Positions 59,408 through 64,000 of a DNA stretch of 64,000 bases are shown one piece after another. The stretch is from Acidovorax soli (GTDB lineage: Bacteria; Pseudomonadota; Gammaproteobacteria; Burkholderiales; Burkholderiaceae_C). The notes beneath the pieces were generated by a model, which was given only the letters and a program-made list of their open reading frames with translations, ran no database searches and was not told where the DNA came from. The stretch spans positions 1-64,000 of the forward strand of contig NZ_JACHLK010000014.1 of assembly GCF_014207955.1 (NCBI RefSeq), written 5' to 3'. The position numbers and the translations under genes were made by a program. Every line of letters starts with the position of its first letter. The first letter of the stretch is position 1.

Positions 59408-61927
59408 ATGAACCTCTCATTTATCCGCCTGGGCTGGCGCACCCTGCTGCGCGACCTGCGCGCGGGCGAGCTGCGCCTCTTGGTCGTGGCCGTGACGCTG
59501 GCCGTCGCTGCACTCACCTCCGTGGGCTTTTTTGCCGACCGCCTGCAGGGCGGCCTGCAGCGCGACGCCCTGCAACTGCTGGGCGGCGATGCCGTGGTGG
59601 CCAGCGACAACCCCACGCCCGCCGTGTTCGCCGAGCGCGCCAAGGCCCTGGGCCTGCAGAGCGTGACGACCATGGGCTTCCCCACCATGGGGCGGGCCGG
59701 CGACGACAAGGGCGGCGCCAGCAAGCTGGTGGCCCTCAAAAGCGTGCAGCCGGGCTACCCGCTGCGCGGCACGCTCACCGTGGCCGTGGGCCCGGGCGCG
59801 GCCGAGCAGACCACGCGCGACATCCCGGCGCGTGGCGAGGTCTGGGTGGACGCGCCGCTGCTCGAATCGCTGGGCCTGGCCATGGGCGACATGCTGCTCT
59901 TGGGCGATTCGCAGCTGCGCATCACCCGCATCATCGTGATCGAGCCCGACCGGGGTGCCGGCTTCATGAGCTTTGCGCCGCGCGTCATGCTCAACGAGGC
60001 CGACGTGGCCGCCACCGGCCTGGTGCAGCCCGCGAGCCGCCTGACCTACCGCTTTGCCGTGGCCGGGCCGGCCGCGGCGGTCAAGACCTTCAGCCAGTGG
60101 GCGGCCGACGAGGCCAAGAAACCCGAACAGCACGGCGTGCGCGTCGAGTCGCTGGAGAGCGGCCGCCCCGAGATGCGCCAGACGCTGGACCGGGCGCAGA
60201 AATTCCTGAGCCTGGTGGCTCTGCTGGCCGCACTGCTCTCGGCCGTGGCCGTGGCGCTGGCCGCGCGCGGTTTTGCCACCGACCACCTCGATGCCTCGGC
60301 CATGCTGCGTGTGCTGGGCCAGAGCCAGCGCACCATTGCCGGTGCCTACACCACCGAGTTCGCGCTCATCGGCATCTTCGCCAGCGCCCTGGGCGTGGCC
60401 GTGGGCTACCTGGTGCACTACGTCTTCGTGCTGCTGCTGGCCGGGCTGGTGGAGTCGGCCCTGCCCGCAGCCAGCCTGTGGCCCGTGGCCTTCGGCCTGG
60501 GCATGGGGCTCACCCTGCTGTTCGCTTTCGGCCTGCCGCCCGTGCTGCAGTTGGCCCAGGTGCCGCCGCTGCGCGTGATCCGGCGCGACGTGGGCGGGCT
60601 CAAGCCGGCCTCGCTGGCCGTGCTGGGCGTGGGCGTGGCGGGCTTCGCGGCCCTGCTGCTGGCGGTGAGCAGCGACATCAAGCTCGGTCTGATCGCCGTG
60701 GGCGGCTTTGCGGGCGCGGTGGCGCTGTTCGCGGGCCTGAGCTGGGTGGCCGTGAAGCTGCTGCGCCGCAGCGTCAACGAAGCCACTGCGCCGCGCTGGC
60801 TGGTGCTGGCCACACGGCAGATCTCCGCGCGCCCGGCCTATGCCGTGGTGCAGGTCAGCAGCCTGGCCGTGGGCCTGCTGGCCCTGGTGCTGCTGGTGCT
60901 GCTGCGCACCGACCTCATCAGCAGCTGGCGCCAGGCCACGCCGCCCGATGCGCCCAACCGCTTCGTCATCAACGTGATGCCTGAGCAGGCCGACGCCTTC
61001 CAGCAAAGCCTCAAGGATGGCGGCGTCAAGCGCTACGACTGGTACCCCATGATCCGCGGCCGCCTGCTGGCCGTGAACGGCAAGGCCGTGGGCCCGGCCG
61101 ACTACACCGATGACCGCGCCAAGCGCCTGGTGGACCGCGAGTTCAACCTCTCCACCGCGCTGCAGCAGCCGCCCCACAACCAGATCGTGGCCGGCAAGTG
61201 GACCGAGAACGAGCAGGGCGCCGTCAGTGTGGAAGAGGGCATTGCCGAGACGCTGGGCCTGAAGATGGGCGACATGCTGCAGTTCGACATCGGCGGCGTG
61301 CAGAACGAGGCGCGCATCACCAGCCTGCGCAAGGTGGACTGGGGCTCCATGCGCGCCAACTTCTTCGTGATGTACCCGGTGGACCACCTCGAAGGCGTTG
61401 CGGTCACCTACCTGGCCGCCTACCGCGCGCCGGACAAGGCGGGCTTCGACAATGCGCTGGTGCGCCAGTTCCCCAACATCACCAATGTGGACATGGGCGC
61501 TACCATCACCCAGGTGCAGCGTGTGCTCGACCAGGTGATCCGTGCGGTGGAGTTCCTCTTCGCCTTCACGCTGGCCGCCGGGCTGGTGGTGCTGTTCGCG
61601 GCCGTCACGGCCACCCGCGAGGAGCGGGCGCGCGAGTTCGCCATCATGCGCGCCGTGGGCGCACGCGCCAGCCTGCTGGGCCAGGTGCAGCGTGCCGAGC
61701 TCATGGGCGTGGGCCTGCTCGCGGGCTTTCTGGCCAGCACCGTGGCCGTGGTCGTGGGCTGGGCACTGGCGCGCTTTGTCTTCGACTTCACCTGGACGGC
61801 ATCGCCCTGGGTGCCGCTGGCCGGCGCCGTGGCCGGTGCCGTGCTGGCGCTGGCCGCCGGCTGGTGGGGGCTGCGCGAGGTGCTGCGCCGCCCCGTGGTG
61901 GAGACGCTGCGCCGCGCGGCGGAATAG
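59408..61927 (+). CDS. large FtsX-domain ABC transporter permease (YbbP-like)
   Basis: This 839-residue protein has an N-terminal helix, a large periplasmic domain, and FtsX/MacB-type blocks (KFLSLVALLAALLSAVAVALAARGF near 262; repeated C-terminal block FAFTLAAGLVVLFAAVTATREERAREFAIMRAVGA near 720), with about ten helices in total. It resembles YbbP, the permease of the YbbA-YbbP lipid/lipoprotein-type exporters. The partner ATPase (YbbA-like) is not in the window. It is convergent with the glt-type gene. Confidence 0.88.
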   Translation: MNLSFIRLGWRTLLRDLRAGELRLLVVAVTLAVAALTSVGFFADRLQGGLQRDALQLLGGDAVVASDNPTPAVFAERAKALGLQSVTTMGFPTMGRAGDDKGGASKLVALKSVQPGYPLRGTLTVAVGPGAAEQTTRDIPARGEVWVDAPLLESLGLAMGDMLLLGDSQLRITRIIVIEPDRGAGFMSFAPRVMLNEADVAATGLVQPASRLTYRFAVAGPAAAVKTFSQWAADEAKKPEQHGVRVESLESGRPEMRQTLDRAQKFLSLVALLAALLSAVAVALAARGFATDHLDASAMLRVLGQSQRTIAGAYTTEFALIGIFASALGVAVGYLVHYVFVLLLAGLVESALPAASLWPVAFGLGMGLTLLFAFGLPPVLQLAQVPPLRVIRRDVGGLKPASLAVLGVGVAGFAALLLAVSSDIKLGLIAVGGFAGAVALFAGLSWVAVKLLRRSVNEATAPRWLVLATRQISARPAYAVVQVSSLAVGLLALVLLVLLRTDLISSWRQATPPDAPNRFVINVMPEQADAFQQSLKDGGVKRYDWYPMIRGRLLAVNGKAVGPADYTDDRAKRLVDREFNLSTALQQPPHNQIVAGKWTENEQGAVSVEEGIAETLGLKMGDMLQFDIGGVQNEARITSLRKVDWGSMRANFFVMYPVDHLEGVAVTYLAAYRAPDKAGFDNALVRQFPNITNVDMGATITQVQRVLDQVIRAVEFLFAFTLAAGLVVLFAAVTATREERAREFAIMRAVGARASLLGQVQRAELMGVGLLAGFLASTVAVVVGWALARFVFDFTWTASPWVPLAGAVAGAVLALAAGWWGLREVLRRPVVETLRRAAE

Positions 61928-61932
61928 CCGCT

Positions 61933-62676
61933 TTACGCCGCCCGCGCAAACGGCGTGCGGATGTCCGACAGGAACTGCTGCGCGCGCGGGTGCTGCGGGC
62001 GGGTGAAGAACTCGCCCGGCGTGGCGCGCTCGAGCACGCGGCCCTCGTCCATGAAGAGCACGCGGTCGGCCACCTCGCGCGCAAAGCCCATTTCGTGCGT
62101 CACGCAGACCATGGTCATGCCGTCACGCGCCAGGTCGCGCATGACCAGCAGCACCTCGCCCACCATCTCGGGGTCGAGCGCGCTCGTGGGTTCGTCGAAC
62201 AGCATCAGCGGCGGCTCCATGGCCAGGGCGCGGGCAATGGCCACGCGCTGCTGCTGCCCGCCCGAGAGTTCGCTCGGCCAGGCGTGCGCCTTGTGCGCCA
62301 GCCCCACGCGATCGAGCAGGGCCAGTGCACGCTGCTCGGCCTGCGGGCGCGAGAGCCCGCGCAGCTGGATCGGTGCCAGCGCGCAGTTGTCCAGCACCGA
62401 CAGGTGCGGGAACAGGTTGAACTGCTGGAACACGAAGCCGATGCGCGAGCGCAGCGTGTTCACGTTCACATCGGGCCCGTAGATGTGGTGCCCGTCGATC
62501 AGGATGCGCCCACCCTGGATGGGTTCGAGCCGGTTGAGCGTGCGGATCATCGTGGACTTGCCCGAGCCCGAGGGCCCGCAGACCACGACCACCTCGCCCT
62601 TCTCGATGGTCTCGGTCACATCCACCAGGGCGTGGTAGCTGCCGTACCACTTGTTGACGTCGTGCAGTTCGATCAT
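61933..62676 (-). CDS. gltL: polar amino-acid ABC transporter ATP-binding protein
   Basis: This 247-residue ATPase has Walker [11 protein letters not shown]-loop [15 protein letters not shown], signature [15 protein letters not shown], Walker [15 protein letters not shown] and the switch His in [14 protein letters not shown]. Sequence style ([20 protein letters not shown]) is that of the GltL/GlnQ group for glutamate/aspartate or glutamine. Its start overlaps the permease stop (ATGA). Confidence 0.92.
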   Translation of the reverse strand: MIELHDVNKWYGSYHALVDVTETIEKGEVVVVCGPSGSGKSTMIRTLNRLEPIQGGRILIDGHHIYGPDVNVNTLRSRIGFVFQQFNLFPHLSVLDNCALAPIQLRGLSRPQAEQRALALLDRVGLAHKAHAWPSELSGGQQQRVAIARALAMEPPLMLFDEPTSALDPEMVGEVLLVMRDLARDGMTMVCVTHEMGFAREVADRVLFMDEGRVLERATPGEFFTRPQHPRAQQFLSDIRTPFARAA

Positions 62677-63419
62677 GTTGCGAGGGATTGGGTGGAGGTG
62701 GATGTGGGGGGCGAAGCGGGGGAGGGCGCCGATGGCGCTGCGGCGCGCCGCGCCAGCCGGCGCTCCAGCGCATAGGCCAGGCGCGACAGGCCGAAGCACA
62801 GCACGAAGTAGGTCAGGCCCAGGATGCCGAAGACCTCGGCCGGGCGGACGAAGACCTGGCTGTTGATCTGCGTGGCGATGAAGGAGACTTCGGTGAGCCC
62901 GATGATGTAGCCCAGCGAGGTCTCCTTGATGGTGGAGACGAACTGGTTCACCAGCGAGGGCAGCATGCTGCGCAGCGCCTGGGGCAGCACCACCAGGCGC
63001 ATGGCGCGTGGGTAGGACAGGCCCAGGGCGCGCGCGCACTCCATCTGCCCGCGCGGCACACCCAGAATGCCGGCGCGCACGATCTCGGCCAGGTAGGCCG
63101 CGTTGAAGACCACGAGTGCGAGCAGCATGGTGGTGAACTGCCCGGTCTTCACCCCGGTCACGCTGGGCAAAAAGAAATAGGCCCAGAAGATCACCATCAA
63201 CAGCGGCGTGCCGCGCACCACGAAGACCAGGGCCGTGACGGGCCAGCGCACCAGGCGCCAGGGGCTCACGCGCGCCAGGCCGAACACGATGCCCAGCGGC
63301 AGCGCCAGCAGCAGCGCGCCAGCCGCGAGCAGCAACGTGAGCGCCAGGCCACCCAGCGGGCCATTCGGGTACTGGCCAACCAGGAAGTACAGCCAGTAGG
63401 TGTCGATGAGTTCCAGCAT
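62673..63419 (-). CDS. gltK: polar amino-acid ABC transporter permease
   Basis: This 248-residue membrane protein has about five helices and the EAA loop ([24 protein letters not shown]) that contacts the ATPase. HisM/GltK-type motifs [12 protein letters not shown] and [15 protein letters not shown] are present. The C-terminus has a Ser/Pro/Thr-rich tail ([18 protein letters not shown]). It overlaps the ATPase gene by four bases and directly abuts the upstream permease gene. Confidence 0.9.
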   Translation of the reverse strand: MLELIDTYWLYFLVGQYPNGPLGGLALTLLLAAGALLLALPLGIVFGLARVSPWRLVRWPVTALVFVVRGTPLLMVIFWAYFFLPSVTGVKTGQFTTMLLALVVFNAAYLAEIVRAGILGVPRGQMECARALGLSYPRAMRLVVLPQALRSMLPSLVNQFVSTIKETSLGYIIGLTEVSFIATQINSQVFVRPAEVFGILGLTYFVLCFGLSRLAYALERRLARRAAAPSAPSPASPPTSTSTQSLAT

Positions 63420-64000
63420 CTAGATCGTGCGTACGGGATAGCGGTGGTGGTACCAACTGGCCATGCCGGTGATGAGCAGAGAGACCGTGAGGTAGGCAGC
63501 GCTCGCAAAGGCAAAAGCCTCCACGCTGCGGAAGGTGGCGCTTTCCACCTTGGCGGCCTGGTACATCAGTTCGGCCACACCGACCACGGTGGCGATGGAG
63601 GTGTTCTTCCACAGGCTCAGCGACTGCGAGATCAGCGGCGGCACGGTCACGCGCAGCGCCTGCGGCAGCACCACACGGCGCATGGTGGCCAGGAAGCCGA
63701 AACCCAGCGCACGGCCCGCCTCCATCTGCACCGCTGGCACCGAGCGGATGCCGCTGCGGATGTCCTCGGCCATGAAGGCCGCGGTGTAGAGCGACAGTGC
63801 CACGATGGCGGCGGCTGCCTCGGCATGGCCGCTGTCGTAGAGCCACTGCTTGGCGGCCTCCGGCAGCAACTCGGGCGCACCGAAGTACCAGAACAGCATG
63901 TGCGCCAGCAGCGGCACATTGCGGATGCCCTCGACAAAGGCAAAGCCCGCCCAGCGCAGCGCTGCCACGGGTGCCAGGCGCAGCAGCGCCACGACCAGGG
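63420..64000 (-). CDS. gltJ: polar amino-acid ABC transporter permease, 5' end outside the window
   Basis: The visible C-terminal ~190 residues carry [34 protein letters not shown] and the EAA loop [31 protein letters not shown], matching GltJ/HisQ-type permeases. The stop directly abuts the gltK-like start with no gap. The N-terminus and the binding protein gene (gltI-like) should lie to the right of 64000. Confidence 0.88.
   Translation of the reverse strand, partial: LVVALLRLAPVAALRWAGFAFVEGIRNVPLLAHMLFWYFGAPELLPEAAKQWLYDSGHAEAAAAIVALSLYTAAFMAEDIRSGIRSVPAVQMEAGRALGFGFLATMRRVVLPQALRVTVPPLISQSLSLWKNTSIATVVGVAELMYQAAKVESATFRSVEAFAFASAAYLTVSLLITGMASWYHHRYPVRTI

Overview
This is 64 kb of GC-rich chromosomal DNA that looks like a betaproteobacterium of the family Comamonadaceae (Acidovorax/Alicycliphilus/Diaphorobacter-like). 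The evidence is the strong G/C bias at third codon positions, orphan tripartite-tricarboxylate (Bug-type) binding proteins, DUF3460, a DUF3305/DUF3306 formate-dehydrogenase cluster, a general trimeric porin, and intergenic repeats of a type I associate with this family. I saw no rRNA, tRNA, CRISPR array, prophage or transposase.

Region 1 (about 0.1-20.3 kb) is dense in cofactor genes. panC-panB (-) are divergent from nadC-nadA-pabBC (+). After a porin, a tautomerase, a hydrolase/MAPEG pair, a histidine kinase/LuxR-type regulator pair and a periplasmic alpha-carbonic anhydrase comes a long minus-strand series: nadB, queE, queD, panD, bioA, bioD, bioF. scpA and a DUF3460 gene lie just upstream of nadB. 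All three genes for aspartate-to-nicotinate mononucleotide (nadA, nadB, nadC) and three pantothenate genes (panB, panC, panD) are therefore present but split between transcription units. QueD has Ser where the catalytic Cys is expected.

Region 2 (20.3-29.8 kb) has a BamE-like lipoprotein, a SulP transporter, a YitT-family membrane protein, and then a sigma-54-regulated catabolic unit. A PrpR-type activator is divergent from a four-gene operon (family III CoA-transferase, HMG-CoA-lyase-like enzyme, two Bug receptors). The operon has a near-perfect -24/-12 promoter and a palindromic candidate operator. I infer use of a branched C5-C6 dicarboxylic acid such as 3-hydroxy-3-methylglutarate or citramalate.

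Region 3 (29.8-41.5 kb) has a MipA/OmpV outer-membrane protein, a QseBC/PmrAB-like two-component system and a DUF2306 membrane protein. Three 17-bp direct-repeat boxes in the same orientation relative to each promoter suggest one small regulon. It continues with metG, a strictosidine-synthase-like protein, a patatin, an Mrr-like membrane protein, apbC and a LysR regulator. A 294-bp MITE-like element lies between the Mrr-like gene and apbC.

Region 4 (40.5-57.7 kb) is a formate/molybdoenzyme supercluster, all on the + strand: LysR, an oxalate/formate-antiporter-family transporter, an FdhF/YdeP molybdoprotein, a 99-aa protein, FdhD-1, DUF3305, DUF3306, a 700-aa polyferredoxin, a TorD-like chaperone, a 70-aa Tat-signal protein, FdhA, FdhB, a lipoprotein, FdhC, a secreted small protein and a second, divergent FdhD.

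Region 5 (57.7-64 kb) has a C13-type peptidase gene interrupted by an apparent 1-base frameshift, a large FtsX-type ABC permease, and a polar amino-acid ABC transporter (gltL-gltK-gltJ-like) that runs off the right edge.

The most notable non-genic structures are a ~130-155 bp hairpin-containing repeat present twice in opposite orientation, both times between convergent genes (about 23.3-23.4 and 36.9-37.07 kb), and the MITE at 39063-39356.
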